DNA from: CAYHPY01 sp964358485
Lineage (GTDB): Bacteria; Elusimicrobiota; Elusimicrobia; UBA1565; UBA9628
Direction of reading: 5' to 3'
Length of the DNA stretch: 64,000 bases
Assembly (NCBI GenBank): GCA_964358485.1
Contig: CAYHPY010000006.1
Location: forward strand, 1-64,000
A program made the position numbers and the translations under genes. Under the pieces are notes generated by a model, which had not been told where the DNA came from, searched no databases, and saw only the letters and a list, made by a program, of their open reading frames with translations. Shown here one piece after another: positions 50,206 to 59,392 of the stretch; the stretch's first letter is position 1; each line of letters begins with the position of its first letter.

Positions 50206-50511
50206 ATGAGCCGGCGAATCCTGCGGTCCATCGAGCCCTTCCAGGCCGCCAAGCTGGGCGGCCTGCTTTACGCCATACTCGGCGCCTTCATGTTGCCGGT
50301 CGGTCTGGGAATCTTCCTGTTGGGCGGCAAGAACCGCCTCGTGGGCCTGATCTTCCTGGGAGCTCCGCTCTTCTACGGGGTCCTGGGCTTCGGGACCACC
50401 GCCGTCTTCGCCTACCTTTATAACTTCCTCGCCTCCCGGGCGGGGGGGTTGGAAGTCGACGTCGAAGAGCCGGAGCCCGCGCCGGGCGCTTCCGGGCCGC
50501 AAAACCCGTAG
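50206..50511 (+). CDS. Small membrane protein
   Basis: 101 residues. RSIEPFQAAKLGGLLYAILGAFMLPVGLGIFLLGG then LIFLGAPLFYGVLGFGTTAVFAYLYNFLASRAGGLEVDVEE: two or three helices and a conserved-looking LYNFLASRAGGLEV ending, seen in many short bacterial and archaeal membrane proteins (DUF3566-like in style). Acidic tail. Function unknown. It lies between the pilin and pilB genes. Confidence 0.7.
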   Translation: MSRRILRSIEPFQAAKLGGLLYAILGAFMLPVGLGIFLLGGKNRLVGLIFLGAPLFYGVLGFGTTAVFAYLYNFLASRAGGLEVDVEEPEPAPGASGPQNP

Positions 50512-50589
50512 CGGGCCGAAAAAAAGTCTTCCGAACCGGCAGGCCTCCGCTCCGGCCGGCGGAGTTCGCGCCCCCGCCCCAATTTGCCA

Positions 50590-50618
50590 TTGCCCCTTCG
50601 GGCCAATTTTCATATACA
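50590..50618 (+). promoter_or_regulatory. Sigma70-like promoter for pilB
   Basis: TTGCCC (50590-50595), a 17-base spacer and TATACA (50613-50618), six bases before the ATG at 50625. Confidence 0.55.
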
Positions 50619-50624
50619 CGAGCT

Positions 50625-52619
<1,995 letters not shown>

Positions 52620-52663
52620 GGCTTGTTGGAAAATAATTGGCACGCTCCGGAGGTCCGCTGTTG

Positions 52664-52706
52664 GCCGGTTTCTTCGTTGCTCGTCGCTGACATGCCAATC
52701 GGCATG
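52664..52706 (+). repeat. Short intergenic repeat-like segment with palindrome
   Basis: Contains CATGCC-AATC-GGCATG (52691-52706), preceded by TTCTTCGTTGCTCGTCGC. I recall similar segments as recurrent intergenic sequences in several bacterial genomes. No second copy is in this window, so the repeat nature is unproven. Confidence 0.3.
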
Positions 52707-52733
52707 CTCGCTCCTCTCGGCGGGCGGCCACCA

Positions 52734-52742
52734 TGCTAAAAT
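52734..52742 (+). promoter_or_regulatory. Extended -10 promoter
   Basis: TGCTAAAAT (52734-52742) matches an extended -10 box. It overlaps an ATG at 52741, so the true start of the next gene is probably the ATG at 52771. Confidence 0.45.
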
Positions 52743-52770
52743 GCCCCGTCTGGCCGGGCCCCTCTTGATC

Positions 52771-53178
52771 ATGGAAACCCCCCAACGGATGCGATCCCCC
52801 GGCCGGCGAGCGGCTGCCCTCCTTTGCGGGGCGCTCGCGGCGGGAGTCGTCGCCGTGATGCTTCTGGAATGGTTCGCCTTTTCCGCCGTGTTCCTCTCCT
52901 GCCGCTCCGACGGCCGCCATCCTGGCCCGTCGGCGCCTCCCTTTCCCGGCGCGCGCATGAGCCGGGGCATGGTGGAGAACCCTCCCGGCTATCGGACCAA
53001 AGGCGGGGAATCCGTCCTCCTGATGTGCCCGCCCGGCTCCCACGGAAACCTCCGGAAATGGTCCTACGGTGTGACGCGGACCCGCCCAGTCCTCATCCTC
53101 GGTCCGGACCGAATCTATCCCTACGTTTCGTGCTGGTCGTTCCTGTTCGATCCGGCCTGCGGGTCTCGGCCTTTGTGA
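52771..53178 (+). CDS. Membrane-anchored protein of unknown function
   Basis: 135 residues. One N-terminal helix (AAALLCGALAAGVVAVMLLEWFAFSAVF), then an exported part with Cys (FLSCRSDGRHPGPSAPPFPGARMSRGM; LLMCPPGSHGN; VSCWSFLFDPACG). No family recognised. An in-frame ATG at 52741 would add ten residues, but it overlaps the -10 box. The stop overlaps the next GTG (GTGA), so it is co-translated with the lipoprotein downstream. Confidence 0.55.
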   Translation: METPQRMRSPGRRAAALLCGALAAGVVAVMLLEWFAFSAVFLSCRSDGRHPGPSAPPFPGARMSRGMVENPPGYRTKGGESVLLMCPPGSHGNLRKWSYGVTRTRPVLILGPDRIYPYVSCWSFLFDPACGSRPL

Positions 53179-54389
53179 GGCGCGCGGCCTTGCGACGGGT
53201 TCTCGCGGCGGCCGCGGCCGTCTTGACCTTGGTTCTTCCCGGTTGCGGCCGGGGCGATGGGGTCGAACGGATCGCGGCCGATGCCGAGAGCCACGACTTC
53301 TTATTGGATGTTCCCGGCCAACGGGTGATTTATGTCTCGGGCGCCTACCCGCGGAAAACCCATCTCTGCGTCCAGGCGCTTTCCGGCGCGCGGAAGGGTT
53401 CGTTCCGGTGGCCGGGGTACTCCCTCTCAGGCCGGCCGTTTCTCCTGCGAGACGGTCGGACGGTCTTGGTCGCGGCCAAACACTATGGCGGGGAATATTC
53501 GGGGCAAGTCTCCAATGAACTCCTTTTGAGAGTCGATCTGGAAACCGGAGAAATCCTGCGCGCCTATGAATTGGCTCAGGGCGCGGTCATCCGGGCTTTC
53601 GCCCAGCCCCGTTGGTCGCCCTCGCCCGTGATCGCGGTTCAGGGTTATGGAGCCGCCAAGCTCGCCCGCCTCGACTCCCGGACGGACCTGAGGACGGGGG
53701 GGGTCCCTCTCGCCGCCGGGCTTGCCGGGGAGATGGCGATCGCCGAGGATTATCCGACGATCGCGGCGGTTGCCTCGGACCGAATGGGGGCGGGAGGGCT
53801 CCGTCTTTTCGATGCGGGGTCGGGCCGGCACGGCCGGGAGGTCGGTCTTCAGTCTCCCAAACACCTGCTGGCTCGAGGCGACGGTCATTGGCTTGTCACT
53901 GTGGATGAAGCCAACGGCGGCGGCGCGGCGGTGAATCTTGCCGATTCTTTCCGGACGGTGCAGCCCTTGCTTTCGACGCCGGGGCGCATCGAGAGCGTCG
54001 TCCTCGGAAAAAGATGGCTTTACGCCGTCGCCCTCTCTCCCCAAATCCGCGCCGCCGCCGTCGAATCCTGGGTTGTGCAGCGCGAACTCCACCGGGTTGA
54101 TTTGACCGGCGCGGAGCCTCTTCGGACCTTCCCATGGACAAAAAGGGAAGGTGTGCTCCTCGGACTCGATGAGACGGGGGGAAAGCTCTACTACGCCGTG
54201 ACCGACACGGACAAACCCGCGGTGTGGTCGATCTCCACCGGGGTCGACGCGTTGCAGGGCGCCGGGGCGGGCATCGACCGGCCGTTTCATGTGAGCCTGA
54301 GTCTGGTTTACTTGGGGTTGCTTGGAGTCCTGGCCGCGGCGGTCATCGTCGGCGTGGTTCAATTCCTGACTTCGGAGGCCCGGCCTTAA
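53175..54389 (+). CDS. Lipoprotein with beta-propeller-like domain and C-terminal helix
   Basis: 404 residues. N-terminal signal with lipobox VLPGC (Cys near 24), then repeated beta segments in WD-like fashion (FLLDVPGQRVIYVSGAYPRKTHLCVQALSG; FLLRDGRTVLVAAKHYGG; LGLDETGGKLYYAVTDTDKPAVWSISTG), and one helix at the end (LSLVYLGLLGVLAAAVIVGVVQFLT). Having both a lipid anchor and a C-terminal membrane helix is unusual. Function unknown. The stop shares TTAA with a convergent gene. Confidence 0.65.
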   Translation: MRRAALRRVLAAAAAVLTLVLPGCGRGDGVERIAADAESHDFLLDVPGQRVIYVSGAYPRKTHLCVQALSGARKGSFRWPGYSLSGRPFLLRDGRTVLVAAKHYGGEYSGQVSNELLLRVDLETGEILRAYELAQGAVIRAFAQPRWSPSPVIAVQGYGAAKLARLDSRTDLRTGGVPLAAGLAGEMAIAEDYPTIAAVASDRMGAGGLRLFDAGSGRHGREVGLQSPKHLLARGDGHWLVTVDEANGGGAAVNLADSFRTVQPLLSTPGRIESVVLGKRWLYAVALSPQIRAAAVESWVVQRELHRVDLTGAEPLRTFPWTKREGVLLGLDETGGKLYYAVTDTDKPAVWSISTGVDALQGAGAGIDRPFHVSLSLVYLGLLGVLAAAVIVGVVQFLTSEARP

Positions 54390-54865
54390 ATCTTCTCGGC
54401 CCGCGCCCAGGTTTTGCCCGCGGGATCGCGCAGGGACTTTCCGTCCCGGGACATCGTGAAGATCATGGCTTGGCTCCTCCCGGGAACCTCCGGGTCGCCG
54501 ATCCGGACCTGAACCTCGTCTTGGTTCAGCTCGTATTTTCCACCGCTGGGGATGTCCGTGAGGAGGGCCGTCACCCTGCCATCCGGGAAGAAATTCAGAA
54601 TCTGGTACCGGTTGACAGCGTACTTCCTTCGGGCCTCTTCATAGGCCTGGTCGTTGCCGCGGAACACGTCGTACTGATAGGTCCGGGGTTCCGGGAAAGT
54701 TCCCGCGAGGTCCCAGCCGCCGCCCTCCGCGGCCTTGCCGGGCGGAACAGGAGCGACCTCCACCGCCGAGAGCGCGGCTTTCAATTTGGGGCTCAGGACG
54801 TCGGCGAAAGTGGGGGCGGTGAAAGAGACGAGGGCGGCCAATACGGCCAAGGTCATGGATTTCAT
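54386..54865 (-). CDS. Small exported protein
   Basis: 159 residues. Signal peptide (LAVLAALVSFTAPTFAD), then a compact beta-type domain (TYQYDVFRGNDQAYEEARRKYAVNRYQILNFFPDGRVTALLTDIPSGGKYELNQDEVQVRIGD; MIFTMSRDGKSLRDPAGKTW). The last part looks like a lipocalin-like or META-type strand pattern, but this is weak. Convergent with the upstream lipoprotein, stops overlapping by four bases. Confidence 0.65.
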   Translation of the reverse strand: MKSMTLAVLAALVSFTAPTFADVLSPKLKAALSAVEVAPVPPGKAAEGGGWDLAGTFPEPRTYQYDVFRGNDQAYEEARRKYAVNRYQILNFFPDGRVTALLTDIPSGGKYELNQDEVQVRIGDPEVPGRSQAMIFTMSRDGKSLRDPAGKTWARAEKI

Positions 54866-55024
54866 AAGGAAAGGATAGCCGGTTGCGCCGGGATTTCATG
54901 GGCCGGAGGCCCTAGTCCCCATAGGTCCCTTGCCGAATTTTGTAGCCGCGGTTTCTTCCGGTTCGGGTAGTTCGGGAGGGGTCCGGGAGTAAAGCTCTGA
55001 AATTTTAATCGCATTTTCTCCCGC

Positions 55025-55059
55025 ACATGCCCCGGGGCATGTATCAACACCTGTTGATA
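55025..55059. promoter_or_regulatory. Two adjoining palindromes, operator candidate
   Basis: ACATGCCCCGGGGCATGT (55025-55042) is a perfect 18-base palindrome. It shares its last base with TATCAACACCTGTTGATA (55042-55059), which has 8-bp arms around CC. They lie about 85 bases before the extended -10 box of the gene at 55156. Either a pair of repressor or activator sites or a double hairpin; no T-run follows. The rest of 54866-55139 shows nothing else. Confidence 0.5.
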
Positions 55060-55139
55060 ACATCTTGCCTTGCGAAAAATCTAGGCCGATTGCCGAGCCT
55101 CTTCCTAGGCCTTCCGTCCCCCCGGTTCCAATCCCAAGC

Positions 55140-55148
55140 TGATAGAAT
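55140..55148 (+). promoter_or_regulatory. Extended -10 promoter
   Basis: TGATAGAAT (TGn-TAGAAT), seven bases before the ATG at 55156; no matching -35 box. Predicts a leaderless message. Confidence 0.55.
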
Positions 55149-55155
55149 CGGCTCG

Positions 55156-56091
55156 ATGCGGTTTACGATCTCCCTCGTTTTGATTTTGTCCGCGTCCGCT
55201 CCGGCGTGGAGCCAGGCGCGGGCTTTGCCGAAAGTCATCGTCTCCGCCCGGCCGACGCCCGCTCCGGCGGGAGCCTTCGCCCCGCGCCCCGGTTTCGGCG
55301 CTCCGCGACTAGGTTCCATCCTCCCCGCGCCCAGGATTTCCAGGCCCTTGGCGGCCGACTTGGCCGCTCCTTCCCTGCTTCAAAACCTTTCCGCCTCCGT
55401 CGAGGCGGCCCCGGTGCTTTTCGCCCCCGGTAGCGAACCCGAAGACGGCCTGGCCTCGGCCATGACCCTGCAGAGCTCGGTGCTCGGCATGTTGTCGCGC
55501 GCGACGGGCTTCGATCCGTTGGTCTTTTCCCTGGGCATGGCGGTCGCCGGAAACGGGCTGACCGTCCTGGACTGGAATAAGCTCGGCGCGGGGCTTCAGG
55601 AGATCGACTCCGATTGGGGCGAACTCGAACAGGTTTTGGGCGCGGCGGTCCGGTCCCCCAATTTTTCCGAGGGATTCCGGCAGGGAAAGAAAATCCAGCC
55701 CGAGGATATGGGCCTGCTGGGCGCCGTCCTCAAGGAACTGCCGCGCGAGGTGGAGATCAAGCGCAACAACCATTACCTGGGCTGGCTTTATAAATGGCAG
55801 GACGGAGATTCCGCGGCGGCCGGGGCCTCGTTTAAGGGCGGCACGGTCCGGCGGGTTCAAGGCGGTTGGCTGATCGCCTTGGGCGCGATTGCCGGCCCGG
55901 CCGGAGCCGAGCCCCTGCGCGTGACCCTGGCCGACCTGCCCGGCATGCCCGCCGACGCCAAACCCCAAATGGACAAGCTCTTGGCGTCCCCCCTGCTCAC
56001 CGCTGAGCAGCGCGCGGACCTTCTGGAGCTGGCGGCCAATCTGGAAGCCGCCAAGCTTCTGCCCGCCGGCTACGCCTCGTCCCGGGGCTGA
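55156..56091 (+). CDS. Exported protein of unknown function
   Basis: 311 residues. Signal peptide (ISLVLILSASAPAWSQA), a Pro/Ala/Arg-rich low-complexity stretch to about 65, then a globular region (ASAMTLQSSVLGMLSRATGFDPLVFSLGMAV; SDWGELEQVLGAAVRSPNFSEGFRQGK; RNNHYLGWLYKWQDGDSAAAGASFKGGTVRRVQGGW). No family recognised and no catalytic motif visible. The ATG is set by the -10 box seven bases before. Two palindromes upstream suggest specific control. Confidence 0.6.
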   Translation: MRFTISLVLILSASAPAWSQARALPKVIVSARPTPAPAGAFAPRPGFGAPRLGSILPAPRISRPLAADLAAPSLLQNLSASVEAAPVLFAPGSEPEDGLASAMTLQSSVLGMLSRATGFDPLVFSLGMAVAGNGLTVLDWNKLGAGLQEIDSDWGELEQVLGAAVRSPNFSEGFRQGKKIQPEDMGLLGAVLKELPREVEIKRNNHYLGWLYKWQDGDSAAAGASFKGGTVRRVQGGWLIALGAIAGPAGAEPLRVTLADLPGMPADAKPQMDKLLASPLLTAEQRADLLELAANLEAAKLLPAGYASSRG

Positions 56092-56132
56092 CCCCGCTCA
56101 GGCCTGCGGGAGGTAACGGGGAATCGTCGGGC

Positions 56133-56162
56133 TTGACGGCGGGAAGAAACGGGGGTTACACT
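56133..56162 (+). promoter_or_regulatory. Sigma70-like promoter for the metallopeptidase operon
   Basis: TTGACG (56133-56138), an 18-base spacer and TACACT (56157-56162). A TAGAAT at 56224-56229, five bases before the ATG at 56235, could be a second start point. Confidence 0.65.
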
Positions 56163-56234
56163 GCGGGGAGGATGTGGAGTTGCCGGGGGGCTGGGAGCCG
56201 CCGCCCGCCTCGGGCTTCCACAGTAGAATTTGAG

Positions 56235-57263
56235 ATGAACGACCCTCGAAAGCGACGATTGCGGAAATGGTTGGCTGCCTTCGCCGTCCTCGGCTTGGCG
56301 GCCCTGGCGGCCGTGGTCTTCGCGGCTCGCTGGGCGTTGAATTACCGGGCGCCGTGCTCCCAGCCCTGCCGCGATCTCGGAATCTACCCTCCCAAGCCGT
56401 ATTCGATCGACTATTCCGATCCGGCCCAACCTTGGCTGAAACCCGCCAGCATTCAAGCCCGCATGAAAGTGCCGGAACCGCCCTGCCCCGCGCCCAAATG
56501 CGCCCCGCTCAAACTTGACCTGGAACTCTTCAAGCCCGAGGCCAAGGTCAACAGGCGCTATACCCTGTGGTACCGGGTGAGCATGAAGAATGTTTCCTGC
56601 GTGAAATTGGGTTTTCTGGGCGGAGACTTTTTCATGGGGCCGGGAGATCGAAATCGAAACTATCACGCCGCCTCGGGATTCAAGATCAAAGTCCGGGACC
56701 CCCATGGAAATGAAGTCCCGGATTCCGGGGCTCCCCGGCCCTTCAGCACCGCCCCCGAGGACAATACGGAATACGGCGATGTCATTCCCTACGATCACGA
56801 TCCCGCCGTCGGCTTGAAGCTCGCGAAAGATATCCCGATGGACTCCGACTGGGACTTCTATCTCAATCCGGGACAATCCATAGCCACTCTGTCTTCTAGA
56901 CTCCACCCCACCCGGATGGAATTAGTCGGGATGATCGACGAATACGGGAGACCCGGATCAGGACCTCTCTATGTCGATGTCGATCTCAAGGGCGCCCCGA
57001 AGCCACCGCCGGGGTTTCGCATTCTGGAACAATTCATATTCAAAAAGCCCGGGAAACACACAATCCAAGTCACCATGGAGAACGCTCGTCTCCCGGCAAC
57101 CCCTAGTTTCCCTTACGAAGGCCCGGTTCCAGCTCCCCTCTGCCGGTTTATGCGCTTCGCAGGATTCATCGGAGAATACGATTGCTCCCCTGCTTCTCGG
57201 GACACCCGGAAATATCATGTCCGGGCGGAATCTCAGACCCTCGAATTCGAGGTGAAACACTGA
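56235..57263 (+). CDS. Membrane-anchored exported protein
   Basis: 342 residues. Basic start (NDPRKRRLRKW), one helix (LAAFAVLGLAALAAVVFAARWAL), then an exported part with CSQPCRDLG and CPAPKCAPLKLDLELF and several beta segments (TLWYRVSMKNVSCVKLGFLGG; LYVDVDLKG; KHTIQVTMENARL). It resembles an Ig-like or inhibitor-type scaffold but no family is recognised. A longer version from ATG 56172 (GGGGAGG close by) is possible. It overlaps the metallopeptidase gene, so the two likely work together. Confidence 0.6.
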   Translation: MNDPRKRRLRKWLAAFAVLGLAALAAVVFAARWALNYRAPCSQPCRDLGIYPPKPYSIDYSDPAQPWLKPASIQARMKVPEPPCPAPKCAPLKLDLELFKPEAKVNRRYTLWYRVSMKNVSCVKLGFLGGDFFMGPGDRNRNYHAASGFKIKVRDPHGNEVPDSGAPRPFSTAPEDNTEYGDVIPYDHDPAVGLKLAKDIPMDSDWDFYLNPGQSIATLSSRLHPTRMELVGMIDEYGRPGSGPLYVDVDLKGAPKPPPGFRILEQFIFKKPGKHTIQVTMENARLPATPSFPYEGPVPAPLCRFMRFAGFIGEYDCSPASRDTRKYHVRAESQTLEFEVKH

Positions 57264-59218
57264 AATTCGGGGGCTTGCTCCTCTTCATCGCGCTCCCGGC
57301 TTTGGCTGGGGAGCCCAAAATCCCCTGCAAGATCATCGACTGCCCCGAAAAATATATACCTTCGCCCCCGGCCGGCCAGCCCGATGCCGCGGCAATGAAA
57401 AAGGTCAGCGCGGCGTTTGCCGCCAAGGATACAGCGACTCTCCTTGAGGACGCCGCCAGAAGTGACTGGAAAAGCGCCCGAATCGAAATCCAAGCGATGG
57501 ACTCCCAAACCCCGGCAGGGGAGAGGACGGCCAAGATTAAAGACTACGTTGCCAAAGCGCGCGCCTTGCACGATGCCATGACCGCCAAGCGCAGTGCCCA
57601 TGACAATGCAATTTGGGAAACGGCCATCGCCTACAAAATCGTTCCCCCGGAAACCGACCTTCGAGGCGATGAGAGGCTCGAAGCCCCCTGGCGCCGAGTC
57701 AACGCTTGGGATCCTCAATTCGGGCAGGATGAAATTTGGGACAAGCAACAAAAGAAATGGCGGACGCGGGAAAAAGAGGAGCTCAAAAAACAACGAGATG
57801 AAAACGCGAGGAAAGCCGCCGGATTGAATATGGGCGTCACCCTCGGCACGGCCGATGCCCATACCGATCCAAAGGACGGTTCCATCCAGATCTTCGATGA
57901 TGCCTTTGATTCTCCGGAAAAGCTGGCCGCGACCATTTATCATGAAACGTCCCACTGGATAGACGCCGTGAAATCTCACGGCGAATACCCAAGCCTGCCG
58001 GAACGCTGGAAGAGCGAACAGCGGGCCTACGAACGCCAAGCGGATTTCCTGGACAAAATCGGGCGCTCGGGGGCCGCCGACAGGGCGGTCGCCCGTCAAT
58101 ATGCCTGGCAGGCGGATTACTTTAGCCGGAACCTTCTGACCGAGAACGACATCCGCGTGAAACCGGAGTACCAAAATTGGCTCCAAGGATCGTTCCACGG
58201 GGGTGAATCCGGGCGGCCGGAGCCCACCAGAGAGCGCGCGGAGGATGAATTCTACAAGGACATCGCCGAAGGGGCGGATGTGGCCAATCACGCCCGGGAA
58301 ATCGGCATCGAGTTGATGCACCAGGAGAATCGAAGGCGTCTGTTCGAGGATTTGATGTTTCTTGCCCGCCTGACTTGCTCCTCCCCCGATATGGTCTATC
58401 AGCCGAAACTCGACGAGCTTCCGCTCCTCCCCGCTTTGACGGAATACGACCTTGCCCCGAAATATTCCCATTCGGTTTTTAAAGGAGATTCCTGCGCCGC
58501 AAGGGTCTACCCGGCGCTGGTCGCCCGCCTTCGAGGCGGCGGGCGATTGACCGAGGCATGGGTCGTCCAGCTCGGCCGCCGGGTCCTGGATGACTTTCAA
58601 AGGGAAGAGGAAGAGGCCGAGCGGAAGAAAAAAGAGGAAGAAGCCCTTGCCGCTCTCAAAGCCCTTGCTGCCGAATATTCCTTCGAGGTGGATGACATCC
58701 GCCGGGACGGAGAAATCGTTTTCAGGGATACCGGCAAAGACCCGCGGTTTGGACGTGTTTACGGGTTCAACTTTAAATTCATGAACGAGGTCCGGGCCGG
58801 ACTTTTCCTGGCCCGAGCCTGCATCGATGGAGGGGTTCGCAACCCCGGTGACCATGCCCTGACAACACTGCGGCGAAACGCCGCGGAGGACGATTTTCGG
58901 TATAAGCTCCTGCCCACCTACGCGGATCCGGTATACGATTGCATCCGCACCCTGGTCGAGTATCCAGATTCCCTCGGCGATGCGGGGCAGATCGAGAAAA
59001 TCATGGAATGGCATCGCTCCCGCATCGAGAAGGCGGAAAAAGAATTGCGACGCCAAGAGGAGCGGAACCGGGAGGCGCGGGAGAAGCGGCAACGCGAACG
59101 CCGCCCTCGCGATTCGGACGATGATGAGGAAGCGCGTCGTGGGAACTTGGACCTTTCTCCCGCGGAGCGCGCCCTCGAAAGGGCCCGGGACAGCGCGGGA
59201 CGCGGCTTTCGCCGCTAG
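57260..59218 (+). CDS. Secreted HExxH metallopeptidase-like protein, probable CTG start
   Basis: 652 residues from CTG at 57260. That start gives an ideal signal peptide (M)KFGGLLLFIALPALAGE. It has GAGGTGA five bases upstream and forms a CTGA overlap with the preceding stop. The zinc motif HETSHW (His228, Glu229, His232) is followed by SEQRAYERQADF, whose Glu253 or Glu258 could be the third ligand, as in gluzincins. The middle has Cys-containing helical segments and the end is highly charged (EEEEAERKKKEEE; RRQEERNREAREKRQRERRPRDSDDDEE). Substrate unknown. Confidence 0.7.
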   Translation: MKFGGLLLFIALPALAGEPKIPCKIIDCPEKYIPSPPAGQPDAAAMKKVSAAFAAKDTATLLEDAARSDWKSARIEIQAMDSQTPAGERTAKIKDYVAKARALHDAMTAKRSAHDNAIWETAIAYKIVPPETDLRGDERLEAPWRRVNAWDPQFGQDEIWDKQQKKWRTREKEELKKQRDENARKAAGLNMGVTLGTADAHTDPKDGSIQIFDDAFDSPEKLAATIYHETSHWIDAVKSHGEYPSLPERWKSEQRAYERQADFLDKIGRSGAADRAVARQYAWQADYFSRNLLTENDIRVKPEYQNWLQGSFHGGESGRPEPTRERAEDEFYKDIAEGADVANHAREIGIELMHQENRRRLFEDLMFLARLTCSSPDMVYQPKLDELPLLPALTEYDLAPKYSHSVFKGDSCAARVYPALVARLRGGGRLTEAWVVQLGRRVLDDFQREEEEAERKKKEEEALAALKALAAEYSFEVDDIRRDGEIVFRDTGKDPRFGRVYGFNFKFMNEVRAGLFLARACIDGGVRNPGDHALTTLRRNAAEDDFRYKLLPTYADPVYDCIRTLVEYPDSLGDAGQIEKIMEWHRSRIEKAEKELRRQEERNREAREKRQRERRPRDSDDDEEARRGNLDLSPAERALERARDSAGRGFRR

Positions 59219-59392
59219 TAATCTCAACCATGCCGCTCTTCGCTCTTCTGGCCTCGGCGGGGATCGCTTCGGCCGAGCCGTCCGGGGCCGACGCCTCGGA
59301 AGCCGACGCCGTTCTCTTAAGCCCCTGCTCGGGCCGGCCTTTCCCGCCCGGCACCCCCACCCGCCGGGGACTCAACCCCTGACGGCCCAGCC

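Noticed and set aside
59230..59382. 50-codon plus-strand frame beginning with a signal-peptide-like stretch
   Set aside because: No promoter or ribosome site, Pro/Arg-rich tail without domain. Could be a remnant of a gene end, too weak to call.
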